A DNA stretch of 32,754 nucleotides from the NCBI GenBank assembly GCA_002436065.1, contig DIXP01000075.1:1-32754 (forward strand), read 5' to 3'. Each line of letters starts with the position of its first letter. The first letter of the stretch is position 1. A program made the translations under genes and the position numbers. This document shows, piece by piece, positions 1 through 9,815 of this stretch. This DNA is from Chloroflexi bacterium UBA6077. Its GTDB lineage: Bacteria; Chloroflexota; UBA6077. The notes under the pieces are model-generated. The model ran no database searches. It was not told the DNA's origin and saw nothing but the letters and a program-made list of their open reading frames with translations.

Positions 1-2937
<2,937 letters not shown>

Positions 2938-3035
2938 TTTCGACTGTAGGTCGGCAGGATCGAGCGCAACAACGTTGGAAACCAAGATCAAGTTATCGAG
3001 AGTAGGCTTGCTGGTTCGTGACTAGCAGCGAGGAT

Positions 3036-3064
3036 TTGCGGTTCGTGCTGGATCGTGGTATACT
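3036..3064 (+). promoter_or_regulatory. Candidate internal promoter ahead of 5S rRNA
   Basis: TTGCGG at 3036-3041, a 17-base spacer and TATACT at 3059-3064 form a good sigma70-type promoter; the -10 box is preceded by TGG, as in extended -10 promoters. Predicted initiation near 3071 coincides with the start of TAGTGA (3071-3076), which pairs with TCACTA at 3214-3219 around 5S. The 5S-tRNA unit could therefore be transcribed independently of 23S. This is sequence-based inference. Confidence 0.5.
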
Positions 3065-3090
3065 CTCTGTTAGTGACGAGTCAGTAAGCG

Positions 3091-3210
3091 ATGCAGGTGT
3101 CTTGAGCGAGGCGGAACCACCCGTTCCCATCCCGAACACGGAAGTGAAAAGCCTCAGCGCTGACGATACTGTGAGGGCAACCTTACGGGAAAATAGGTCG
3201 TCGCCTGTAT
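3091..3210 (+). rRNA. rrf: 5S ribosomal RNA
   Basis: The 5S core is clear: GGCGGAACCACC, CCCATCCCGAACACGGAAGTG and the terminal GGTCGTCGCCTGT strand. Terminal bases GCAGGTG (3093-3099) pair with CGCCTGT (3202-3208), and flanking bases extend the helix to about 3091/3210, giving about 120 nt. It lies about 150 nt after 23S. An outer stem, TAGTGA (3071-3076) with TCACTA (3214-3219), probably serves processing. Confidence 0.95.
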
Positions 3211-3275
3211 CACTCACTACTCACCCTATGTGCTTGAGAGCACACTGCACTCCTCTTCGCAGGAGTGGCGCACGA

Positions 3276-3350
3276 CGCGGGATGGAGCAGTGGCAGCTCG
3301 TCGGGCTCATAACCCGAAGGTCGTTGGTTCGAATCCAACTCCCGCTACCA
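3276..3350 (+). tRNA. Initiator tRNA-fMet (CAT)
   Basis: A 75-nt cloverleaf with encoded CCA. The anticodon CAT is at 3308-3310. The anticodon stem carries three consecutive G-C pairs (GGG/CCC) and the first acceptor position is a C-T mismatch; both are hallmarks of bacterial initiator tRNA. The T arm GGTTCGAATCC is intact. It lies 65 nt after 5S, with two short hairpins (3229-3244 and 3248-3267) in the spacer that may guide processing. Confidence 0.96.
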
Positions 3351-3354
3351 GGTC

Positions 3355-3385
3355 AAGGCCGGCGTCGCAATGGCGCTGGCCTTTT
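3355..3385 (+). terminator. Hairpin plus T run between the two tRNAs
   Basis: A 10-bp stem (3355-3364 with 3374-3383, one G-T pair) with a 9-nt loop is followed by TTTTCT. This is the most canonical intrinsic terminator in the window, yet tRNA-Glu begins only a few bases later at 3390. It may end most transcripts after tRNA-fMet, or act as a processing signal. Confidence 0.6.
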
Positions 3386-3389
3386 CTAT

Positions 3390-3466
3390 GCCCCCATCGT
3401 CTAGCGGCCTAGGACATCACCCTTTCAAGGTGAAGATCAGGGGTTCGAATCCCCTTGGGGGTACCA
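3390..3466 (+). tRNA. tRNA-Glu (TTC), copy 1
   Basis: A 77-nt cloverleaf with encoded CCA; acceptor GCCCCCA pairs with TGGGGGT, and the anticodon TTC is at 3424-3426. It is the last RNA of the rRNA cluster. A nearly identical second copy lies at 9604-9680 and differs only in the 3' strand of the anticodon stem. Confidence 0.96.
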
Positions 3467-3468
3467 GA

Positions 3469-3518
3469 CAGTGAAGGGCGGCGGTCCGTTCGAGGGAATG
3501 GACCGCCGCCCTTCACTG
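3469..3518 (+). terminator. Long perfect hairpin after tRNA-Glu copy 1
   Basis: A 19-bp perfect stem (3469-3487 with 3500-3518), extendable by about four weaker pairs, starts two bases after the tRNA CCA. There is no T tract. It probably ends the rRNA-tRNA transcript or defines the tRNA 3' end for processing. Confidence 0.6.
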
Positions 3519-3558
3519 CGTCTTGGAACCTTTCCGCGTTGTTTGCCGTCTATTCAGG

Positions 3559-3564
3559 TATAAT
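3559..3564 (+). promoter_or_regulatory. Candidate -10 box for the DUF4349 gene
   Basis: A perfect TATAAT lies 60 bases upstream of the ATG at 3624. No convincing -35 box is seen at normal spacing: TTGTTT at 3539-3544 is only 14 bases away. The box follows the long hairpin after tRNA-Glu, consistent with a separate transcript. Confidence 0.4.
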
Positions 3565-3623
3565 GCCGTGGTTTCCTCCACGGACTACTCTCGCACCTTC
3601 GATGCTGAAAGGGATGATCCACG

Positions 3624-4523
3624 ATGAAGTCTTCGCTGGCTGTCTTCCTGGGACTGTGTACGGCCCTGATGCTCCTTCTATCGGTTGCCTGCGCCTCGTC
3701 ATCCGCACCTAGCACCGGATCGCGGTCGGACGCATCGTCGCCTCAGGAGAGCGGTGCTCCCACGGCGCCGGCCTCCGTGACCGCGCCTCCCGGCGCGGCT
3801 ACTCAAAGCGCGCAGGACAGAATGGTGGTGCGCAACGCTTCTTTACGGCTGCTGGTGGGCAACGTTGACGAGGTGCTGACCAATGCTGGCAAGCTGACGC
3901 AGGAGTTGGGCGGCTTCGTTGTCTCCAGCGAGAGTCGTGATATGGATGGTAGCAGACTAGGCAAGGCCGCGCTTCGGGTTCCCGCCAATCGGCTGGAGGA
4001 AGCGCTCCAGCGGATCAAGGAGATGGCCATCAAGGTGCAGTTCGAAAGCACGACGGCCAAGGACGTGACCGAGGAGTACGTCGACCAGGAGGCGCGCCTG
4101 AAGACGCTGAGGGCTCAGGAGGAGCAGTACCTCAAGCTGCTCGACAGCGCCAGGACTACGGAGGATGTGATCAAGGTCACCCAGGCACTCACGCAGGTGC
4201 GGGAGCAGATAGAGCGTTCCGAGGGCCGCATTCAGTACCTGCAGCGCAGCTCCGAGATGTCCGTCATTACCCTGGATCTGACTACCTCCGCTACCGCCCA
4301 GCCTGTGTCCACCGGGGAATGGAGTCCACTGGAGACCGTCTATTCTGCGCTACATGGGTTGGTAGGGGCGCTGTTGCTGCTGCTCAGCTTTGCCATCTGG
4401 ATAGTGGTCTTCGTGCCGATCTGGTTGCCCACCGTGCTTCTGATCAGGTGGTGGCGGCGCCGTCGCCGCCGGGGTGCTCCTCCCGTTCCGCCGGCGGCTC
4501 GGGCCGGAGGCGCTACAGCGTAG
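3624..4523 (+). CDS. DUF4349 domain-containing membrane (lipo)protein
   Basis: A 299-residue envelope protein. The N-terminus is a signal peptide ending LLSVAC, with Cys23 as a possible though imperfect lipobox. Residues 24-65 are a Ser/Ala/Pro-rich linker. The DUF4349 domain (about 67-220) begins RMVVRNASLRLLV and includes a charged helical stretch (about 150-210) likely to form a coiled coil. One or two transmembrane helices follow (about 238-272), then an Arg-rich cytoplasmic tail with a run of six Arg. The family's molecular role is unknown; a coiled coil between signal and membrane anchor suggests an extracytoplasmic sensor or scaffold. The ATG at 3624 has AAAGGGA upstream. The gene converges with the helicase; the spacer contains a REP-like inverted repeat. 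Confidence 0.85.
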   Translation: MKSSLAVFLGLCTALMLLLSVACASSSAPSTGSRSDASSPQESGAPTAPASVTAPPGAATQSAQDRMVVRNASLRLLVGNVDEVLTNAGKLTQELGGFVVSSESRDMDGSRLGKAALRVPANRLEEALQRIKEMAIKVQFESTTAKDVTEEYVDQEARLKTLRAQEEQYLKLLDSARTTEDVIKVTQALTQVREQIERSEGRIQYLQRSSEMSVITLDLTTSATAQPVSTGEWSPLETVYSALHGLVGALLLLLSFAIWIVVFVPIWLPTVLLIRWWRRRRRRGAPPVPPAARAGGATA

Positions 4524-4571
4524 AAATAGTAGCGGTGACCTAAGTGGCCTGTTCACCGAAGGGGTTCCAAG

Positions 4572-4664
4572 AATGTAGCCGCAACCTTTAGATTGCGCGT
4601 AGCCGGTTGGGGTGTAGGCGACTTCGCGAACAGGTACGCGCAGGCTGAAGCCCGCGGCTACATT
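4572..4664. repeat. REP-like imperfect inverted repeat
   Basis: AATGTAGCCGC at 4572-4582 is the exact reverse complement of GCGGCTACATT at 4654-4664, and similarity continues imperfectly inward for about 15 bases. It sits between two convergent genes and could act as a bidirectional terminator. The arms resemble dispersed intergenic palindromes of many bacterial genomes; no transposase is present. Confidence 0.55.
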
Positions 4665-4704
4665 TGTGTGCTGCGGATCTGGCGGATGGACCACTTGGTG
4701 CCCG

Positions 4705-7131
4705 CTATAGCGCTGCTTCCGCCTTCCCCACCACCCAGCGGTAGTAGCTATCCACCACACCACGCCGGAGCAGCCTCTCAGCCTCCGCGGCTATGCGCGA
4801 GAGGTGTGGGGTCCGGGAGAAGGCTGCTGCCTGGGCAATCTGCCGGCAGAGGTCGATGGTCTTCTGGAGCGCGAACACGATGTCCCCCTCCGCCAGCCCC
4901 GTCCGAGCCGCCAGATCGGCGAGGGGGGCGCCTGTTACCCATGCGAGCCCGACTCCCCGGAATTCGGACGCGAGCGGCCCTGTGAGGTCTACCCCAAAGC
5001 GATGCTCGGTCTCCAGCACCTTCTTCGAGGTTGCCTCTGCGGCCCCCCGCAGTCTGACGAGCTTCGGCGTCAGCGACAGCGCTCTTCCGGCCCCGTCCTT
5101 GTCGAAGGCGAACCACGAAGCGATCTCCGCCAACTCCTCCGCCGAGGCGTCGCCCAGCACCCCCCAGTCCAGCAACTCCGCGATGGTGAGCGCCTTGGAG
5201 TCGAAGAGCCGCATCAGCACCTTCGCCTTGGGCCTCGGGTGCCCATTTACCAGATAGCCGAAGCTCTCCAGGACCGTGCGCAACGCTCGCAGGGTCTTCC
5301 TGGCCCTGCGCCGCGACTCACTCCGTACAGCCTCCAGCTCCCTCTCCACCTCGATGAGCAGTCCGGAGTAGCTCTGCCTCTCCCGCTCCGACCGGCGGTG
5401 CGTAGCCCGCATGGCGCAGGACCGGCAGGGGCTTTGGGCCGCCGCCTGCGAAGCCTGCTTCAGCCTCTCTCGGGCTACCGTCGCCCTCTCCTGAGCCGCT
5501 TTGGCGGCCTCCACCTTCCCACCCCGTGCCAGGGAGTCCGCCTCCTTGGCTGCTCGGTTGAGGGCCGATTCTGCCCGCTCCTGCTCCTTCTTGAGCGTTT
5601 TCTCCTGCGCCAGCCAGTTCACTGGTCCGCCGTCTCGCGGACAGCCCGTGTGTATTCCGGCCAGCGCGGATGCGAGCGCCTCCCGCTCTTCGACCAGCGA
5701 TCGAATCTGGCCCGCATGGTGGAACTGGCCGAGGCTTCCGGCTATCAGCTGAGCCAGCCGCTCCTCGTCCTCGGGTTGCTGCCATAGGTTGAGCACCGTG
5801 CTGTAGCTGGGGCGGAAGGCACTCACCAGTGGCGCTACCTCGCCGGTGGCAACCTCGAGCATCCGGTCCAGACCCACCCACGGCGAGTGGAGCAGGACCG
5901 CGTAGCCTACCGCGTCCATCCCCCGTCGGCCGGCACGCCCGGTGAGCTGCCTGTACTCCCCCGCCGAGAGCAACCGGCGGCTCCTCCCGTCGTACTTCGT
6001 CATCTCTCCAAGCACCACCGATCGGGCCGGGACGTTGATGCCCAACGCCAGAGTATCGGTCGCGAACACCACCCTCAGCTTGCCGGCGGCCAGCAGCTCC
6101 TCCACGAGGGTCTTGAAAGGGGGGAGGAGGCCCGCGTGGTGGAACCCGATGCCCCTCGGCAGGAGAGAGAGCAACCGCTGCAGCTGCTCCAGCTCCTGGT
6201 CCTCAGGAGGCAGGGATGCCAATTGCTGCCGAGCCAGCCGCCGCACCTCCAGCGCCTCCGCCCGGGAGAGCAGGTTCAACCGTCGGCAGCTCTCCGCTGC
6301 CTCCTCCACCGCCCGACGGCTGAAGAGGAAGTAGATGGCCGGCAGCAGGTTGGCGTTGTCCAGCGCCTCCACCACCTCGGGTGGGTCTGGAGCACCCTCC
6401 AACTCCGGCGACCTCCGCTCGGCCCTTCTACCGTTGAGTGGGGTGCCTCTTCGTCTGGGCGGCTGAGGGCGAGACTGCTTCGCGGCCGGGAGCAGGGGGC
6501 GATTGCCCTCCAGCAGCGGGAGGAGCTTGCCATCCAGGTAGTAGCGATGCTTGAGGGGCACCACCCGCTCGTCGGACTCGATCAGCGAGACCTCCCGGCC
6601 GGTGGTGCTGATCCACTCCGCGACCTCCTCGGCGTTCGCCACCGTCGCTGAGAGGCAGACCAACTGGACATAAGGTGGAGCCAGCAGTATGCTTTCCTCC
6701 CACGCCGTACCGCGTTCCGGGTCGGCCAGGTAGTGGACTTCGTCGAAGACCAGGCAGCCCACATCCTTGAAAGACTCCGGATTCTGCACTAGCATGTTCC
6801 TGGCGACCTCTGTGGTCATCACCAGCAGTTGGCCGGCGGGGTTCTCCACCAGGTCGCCGGTCATCAGGCCCGCTTTGTCGCCGTACTGTGATCGGAAGTC
6901 CCGAAATTTCTGGTTCGAAAGGGCTTTGATCGGGGTGGTGTACAGGGCGCGGAGACCCCGCGAGAGGGCAAGGTGCACCGCGAACTCGGCGATTACCGTC
7001 TTACCGGTCCCGGTAGGGGCAGCCACCAGCACGGAGTTGCCCTGGGTCAGGCTCTGCATCGCCTCAAGCTGGAAGGGATCGAGCTGAAAGGGGAGGCGGG
7101 AGCGATACAGCTCGACGGCATCTATAGACAA
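4705..7131 (-). CDS. Ski2/Mtr4-like superfamily 2 DEVH-box helicase
   Basis: An 808-residue ATP-dependent RNA/DNA helicase of the Ski2/DOB1 family (HelY is the actinobacterial member). Motif I APTGTGKT is at 38-45, motif II DEVH at 130-133, motif III SAT at 161-163, and motif VI QLTGRAGRRGMD at 395-406. Residues 212-255 form a basic, Pro-rich insertion between the RecA domains. A charged helical segment (about 490-620) with Cys residues precedes the C-terminal domain, which in Ski2/Mtr4 proteins guides RNA. Such proteins unwind structured RNA for decay; that role here is inferred. The start is TTG, chosen because AGGAG lies six bases upstream. A TGGTATAAT extended -10 sits about 40 bases upstream. 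Bacterial copies are much less common than RecQ or DEAD helicases. Confidence 0.9.
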   Translation of the reverse strand: MSIDAVELYRSRLPFQLDPFQLEAMQSLTQGNSVLVAAPTGTGKTVIAEFAVHLALSRGLRALYTTPIKALSNQKFRDFRSQYGDKAGLMTGDLVENPAGQLLVMTTEVARNMLVQNPESFKDVGCLVFDEVHYLADPERGTAWEESILLAPPYVQLVCLSATVANAEEVAEWISTTGREVSLIESDERVVPLKHRYYLDGKLLPLLEGNRPLLPAAKQSRPQPPRRRGTPLNGRRAERRSPELEGAPDPPEVVEALDNANLLPAIYFLFSRRAVEEAAESCRRLNLLSRAEALEVRRLARQQLASLPPEDQELEQLQRLLSLLPRGIGFHHAGLLPPFKTLVEELLAAGKLRVVFATDTLALGINVPARSVVLGEMTKYDGRSRRLLSAGEYRQLTGRAGRRGMDAVGYAVLLHSPWVGLDRMLEVATGEVAPLVSAFRPSYSTVLNLWQQPEDEERLAQLIAGSLGQFHHAGQIRSLVEEREALASALAGIHTGCPRDGGPVNWLAQEKTLKKEQERAESALNRAAKEADSLARGGKVEAAKAAQERATVARERLKQASQAAAQSPCRSCAMRATHRRSERERQSYSGLLIEVERELEAVRSESRRRARKTLRALRTVLESFGYLVNGHPRPKAKVLMRLFDSKALTIAELLDWGVLGDASAEELAEIASWFAFDKDGAGRALSLTPKLVRLRGAAEATSKKVLETEHRFGVDLTGPLASEFRGVGLAWVTGAPLADLAARTGLAEGDIVFALQKTIDLCRQIAQAAAFSRTPHLSRIAAEAERLLRRGVVDSYYRWVVGKAEAAL

Positions 7132-7166
7132 TAGTATCTCCTGAACTAGCTCAGCTGTTCATGGAG

Positions 7167-7175
7167 ATTATACCA
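7167..7175 (-). promoter_or_regulatory. Extended -10 promoter for the helicase gene
   Basis: On the minus strand the sequence reads TGGTATAAT, a perfect -10 box with the TGn extension, about 36 bases upstream of the TTG start. There is no recognisable -35 box, which is normal for extended -10 promoters. Confidence 0.5.
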
Positions 7176-7330
7176 GTGCGGTCCGCTTGCCCCTGCTGCC
7201 CTGGAGATGCGCACTGTCGAGTTCTGGGGTATACCTGGACTCCCCTAACTACCTATCTCGACTATCTAGTTGTAGATATGCGCCTGTCTAGTGTACCATC
7301 TGCTCCATTGCTCGGCTTGAGGTCGGTTGA

Positions 7331-7753
7331 ATGGGGAACATGCCCCACAGGGATACAGTGGCCAGGGTGTTTCGGCGCACGAAGGGTCTGTTGTGGCAGG
7401 CATTGCTGCTGGAGGCCAAGCGTGAGGTGCGTCGAGGCGACTTCGGCGCGGCCGTAGAGATCCTTCGGGACGCCTCGGAGCTGCTTGATGACCGTGCGAG
7501 CAGCGCATGGCAGCAGACGAGTCGGCGAATCCAGCAGTCGAGGCCTAGGGCGATCGAGGGTGACGAAGAGGTGGTGGCGACCATGCTGGAGACGCTGGTG
7601 CTGGCGCTCAGAGAGCACAATATGGCGGCCATCAGGGGTTGCATGACGATCCTGGAAGAGAACAGCATCGACGTGTCGGATGTGCTGCTGGAGGCCGCAA
7701 GGCGGGCAAACGAGGGCGGCTGGGAGGCCAACCAGGGCAACGAGCTTCTCTGA
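7331..7753 (+). CDS. Small unrecognised helical protein
   Basis: A 140-residue protein that I cannot assign. It is predicted to be almost entirely helical. An N-terminal half (about 15-55) contains LLWQALLLEAKREVRRGDF, reminiscent of a TPR-like helix pair, and a C-terminal half (about 78-130) contains two amphipathic helices around VATMLETLVLALREHN and VSDVLLEAARRANEGG. There is no signal peptide, membrane segment or cysteine cluster. Codon third positions are GC-rich as in neighbouring genes, which supports real coding. The ATG at 7331 has GAGG eight bases upstream; a second in-frame ATG at 7340 is possible. It is divergent from the helicase and lies upstream of another small gene. Confidence 0.6.
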   Translation: MGNMPHRDTVARVFRRTKGLLWQALLLEAKREVRRGDFGAAVEILRDASELLDDRASSAWQQTSRRIQQSRPRAIEGDEEVVATMLETLVLALREHNMAAIRGCMTILEENSIDVSDVLLEAARRANEGGWEANQGNELL

Positions 7754-7917
7754 TCTGACTCCCTTCCCCAATTTCCTCTGCCAAGATGGACTGATCGACA
7801 CTCGATCGGCATGGCTCTTGCCACCTGACCCTTCCGCACCGGCATAGCCGGCGGCGCCCAAGGGTATGCACGAGACACCCGTGTGGGCGAATCTGGAAAG
7901 GAAGGTGCGCGAGGTAC

Positions 7918-8202
7918 ATGGCTCAGGTAGAGTGGTCCTATGCTTCGCGAGAGCTGCGGAGGGAATGGGAGAGCACGTCTCTCAACTACAGCCGTCCCTG
8001 GGAGGAGGTTGAGGGTGATGTGCGCTTTGGTTGGGAGCAGGGGATGAGCCCGGAGTTCGATGGGGCCGATTGGCCGGATGTGGAGTCGGAACTGCAGCGC
8101 CGGTGGGAGGAGACCTACCCCCACTCCGACCACGAGGACTGGAGAGCGGTGAGTGAGGCCATCCGTCTTGGGTTCCTGCGGGCCAAGGAGATGGTCAGCT
8201 AG
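7918..8202 (+). CDS. Four-repeat Trp-rich small acidic protein
   Basis: A 94-residue acidic protein of unknown function. It contains four imperfect repeats of 22-24 residues, each with the pattern W-x2-[AV]-x3-[LVI]-[RQ]-x2-[WF]: W6/W17, W28/W39, W52/W63 and W75/F86. The 11-residue spacing of the aromatics is constant, so each repeat is probably one helix with aromatics on one face, and the whole a small helical bundle. There is no signal peptide or cysteine. The ATG at 7918 has AAGGAAGG and GAGG upstream. It may be co-transcribed with the preceding small gene (164-base gap). I do not recognise the family with certainty. Confidence 0.7.
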   Translation: MAQVEWSYASRELRREWESTSLNYSRPWEEVEGDVRFGWEQGMSPEFDGADWPDVESELQRRWEETYPHSDHEDWRAVSEAIRLGFLRAKEMVS

Positions 8203-8218
8203 GGCGAGGGGCTGGGGG

Positions 8219-8249
8219 CCTCCCCGCGGGTGGTCTCGCCCCGGGGAGG
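8219..8249. terminator. Candidate bidirectional terminator
   Basis: An 8-bp GC-rich stem (CCTCCCCG at 8219-8226 with CGGGGAGG at 8242-8249) and a 15-nt loop lie between two converging genes. There is no clear T tract on either strand. Confidence 0.4.
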
Positions 8250-8260
8250 ATCCCCCACGG

Positions 8261-9457
8261 CTACCTCAGTCGCAGGCCCAGCACTCCGGCCAGTTCGCGA
8301 AGCAGCATACGGGCCTGGGGCACGGGAAGTCCGTCCACCTCTCCGCCGAGCGTCTTTTCGGAGAGTTGGCGCAGCGCCTCCAGCGCCAGAGGCGTATCCA
8401 TGTCATCCTCCATGGCGCCCAGGAAGAGCGCCCCTTCGGCCCAGCTGTATGCTGGTTCGGACAGCGCCTCGACCGGCCCCGCGGCGGTGGCCGCAAGTTG
8501 CGCTGCGAGTCTCGCAGCTTCGACCATCTGACCCTCGTCATAGGACCAGGGCTTCGTGTGATGGTGGCTCAGCAGCAGCACCCTGATCGAGTCGGGACTA
8601 TAGCTCTGCAGCAACCGGCTCACCATTACCAGGTTCCCCAGCGACTTGCTCATCTTCTCACCGTCCAGGTACACCGTGGCTGTGTGGACCCAGTGGTGGA
8701 CGAAGGGATGGTGACCGGTGTAGTTCTCCGATTGGACGATCTCGCTCTCGTGGTGGGGGAAGACCAGGTCGCTGCCGCCCCCATGGATGTCGATCGTGTC
8801 CCCCAGGTAGTGCAGCGCCATGGCGCTGCACTCGATGTGCCAGCCAGGCCTGCCCTGTCCCCATGGGCTGTCCCACTCTGGCTCCCCGTGGGCCGAGGCC
8901 TGCCACAGCACGAAGTCCAGCGGATCCCGCTTCAGCGTGTCCCGTGGATTGTTGCCCCGCTCGTTCGCCACCGGCAGCATCTCCGCCGATCTCAGGTGAC
9001 TCAACTGCCCGTAGGAGGGGTCGCGCTTAACCTCGAAGTAGACGTTGCCCTCCCTCTGATAGGCGTAGCCCTTCTTGAGCAGAGTGTCGATGATCTCGAT
9101 GATCCTGGATATCTCCTGGGTGGCCCTGGGGTAGAAGTCGGGCGGCAGGACGTTGAGGGCTGCCATGTCCTCCTGGTAGCGGCGGGTCTGATCCGCTGCC
9201 AGCTGCTCCCAGGGCATGCCCAATTCCTTGGCCTTCCTGAGGATGTCGTCATCCACGTCGGTGACGTTTTGGGTGTAGCGGGTCTCGTGCCCCCGGTGGC
9301 GGAGATATCGGATCAGGACGTCATAGAAGACGTAGGTGAAGGCGTGGCCTAGGTGGGTGGTGTCGTAGGGGGTTATGCCGCATACGTAGAGGGTAATGGG
9401 CTCCTGCTTGGGCAAGAAAGGCTCCTTGCGCTGGGTCTTGGTATCGTAGAGAAGCAA
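8261..9457 (-). CDS. Cysteinyl-tRNA synthetase-like ligase, MshC-type (no anticodon-binding domain)
   Basis: A 398-residue class I aminoacyl-tRNA synthetase-fold enzyme that should activate cysteine with ATP. HLGH is at 35-38 and KMSKS at 268-272. The zinc ligands of CysRS are all present: Cys26, Cys210, His235 and Glu239. The core GRPGWHIECSAM and GGGSDLVFPHHE is CysRS-like. However, the N-terminal signature YVCGITPYDTTHLGHA resembles MshC, the cysteine:GlcN-Ins ligase of mycothiol synthesis. The protein also ends right after the DALR-like region (REL...LGLRLR) and lacks the C-terminal anticodon-binding domain of about 60 residues seen in E. coli CysRS. It is therefore either MshC-like or a minimal CysRS. 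The TTG start at 9457 was chosen from AGGAGG nine bases upstream; longer starts have no homology. Confidence 0.85.
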   Translation of the reverse strand: MLLYDTKTQRKEPFLPKQEPITLYVCGITPYDTTHLGHAFTYVFYDVLIRYLRHRGHETRYTQNVTDVDDDILRKAKELGMPWEQLAADQTRRYQEDMAALNVLPPDFYPRATQEISRIIEIIDTLLKKGYAYQREGNVYFEVKRDPSYGQLSHLRSAEMLPVANERGNNPRDTLKRDPLDFVLWQASAHGEPEWDSPWGQGRPGWHIECSAMALHYLGDTIDIHGGGSDLVFPHHESEIVQSENYTGHHPFVHHWVHTATVYLDGEKMSKSLGNLVMVSRLLQSYSPDSIRVLLLSHHHTKPWSYDEGQMVEAARLAAQLAATAAGPVEALSEPAYSWAEGALFLGAMEDDMDTPLALEALRQLSEKTLGGEVDGLPVPQARMLLRELAGVLGLRLR

Positions 9458-9549
9458 GGCATGTTGCCTCCTAACCAGACGTGGTGGAGGGTTCTCCAAC
9501 AGAATGCCTCCATGCAAAGGGTATACCCGAGGCCAATCCGTCGCAACCA

Positions 9550-9578
9550 TTGACAGCAGCCGTTTCCTACACAATAAT
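9550..9578 (+). promoter_or_regulatory. Sigma70 promoter of tRNA-Glu copy 2
   Basis: TTGACA at 9550-9555, a 17-base spacer and AATAAT at 9573-9578 match the consensus at 11 of 12 positions. Predicted initiation near 9585 is about 19 bases before the tRNA, so this copy is an independent transcription unit. Confidence 0.75.
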
Positions 9579-9603
9579 GGGGGAGACAGTTAACAGGACG
9601 TAC

Positions 9604-9680
9604 GCCCCCATCGTCTAGCGGCCTAGGACATCACCCTTTCAAGGTGGAGATCAGGGGTTCGAATCCCCTTGGGGGTACCA
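9604..9680 (+). tRNA. tRNA-Glu (TTC), copy 2
   Basis: A 77-nt cloverleaf with encoded CCA and anticodon TTC at 9638-9640. It matches the copy at 3390-3466 except for one base in the anticodon stem (GGTGG instead of GGTGA, making a T-G pair). It has its own promoter and is followed by a long perfect hairpin. Confidence 0.96.
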
Positions 9681-9683
9681 GAG

Positions 9684-9730
9684 AAGAGCCGGGACCTCAA
9701 CTGCATCGTGCAGTTGAGGTCCCGGCTCTT
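9684..9730 (+). terminator. 22-bp perfect hairpin after tRNA-Glu copy 2
   Basis: The arms 9684-9705 and 9709-9730 are perfect reverse complements separated by a 3-base loop, starting three bases after CCA. There is no T tract. It is the longest perfect stem in the window and parallels the hairpin after tRNA-Glu copy 1, although the sequence is different. Confidence 0.6.
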
Positions 9731-9767
9731 CCGCCGCACAAACCGGACCATACGCGCCTGGATAGAT

Positions 9768-9773
9768 TATAAT
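9768..9773 (+). promoter_or_regulatory. Candidate -10 box for the aldolase gene
   Basis: A perfect TATAAT, 42 bases before the ATG at 9816 and just after the tRNA-Glu hairpin. No -35 consensus is visible. Confidence 0.4.
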
Positions 9774-9815
9774 GATCCTCACCCACACAGAGAAACTGAG
9801 GAGGGTTTGAGGTAC

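Noticed and set aside
7288..8133. 281-codon minus-strand frame across the two small plus-strand genes
   Set aside because: Its translation is Ser/Pro/Arg-rich shadow sequence. The plus strand has two separate frames with ribosome-binding sites and, in one, clear internal protein repeats.
8153..9352. 399-codon plus-strand frame opposite the CysRS-like gene
   Set aside because: It is antisense to an enzyme with all catalytic motifs, and its product has no recognisable features.
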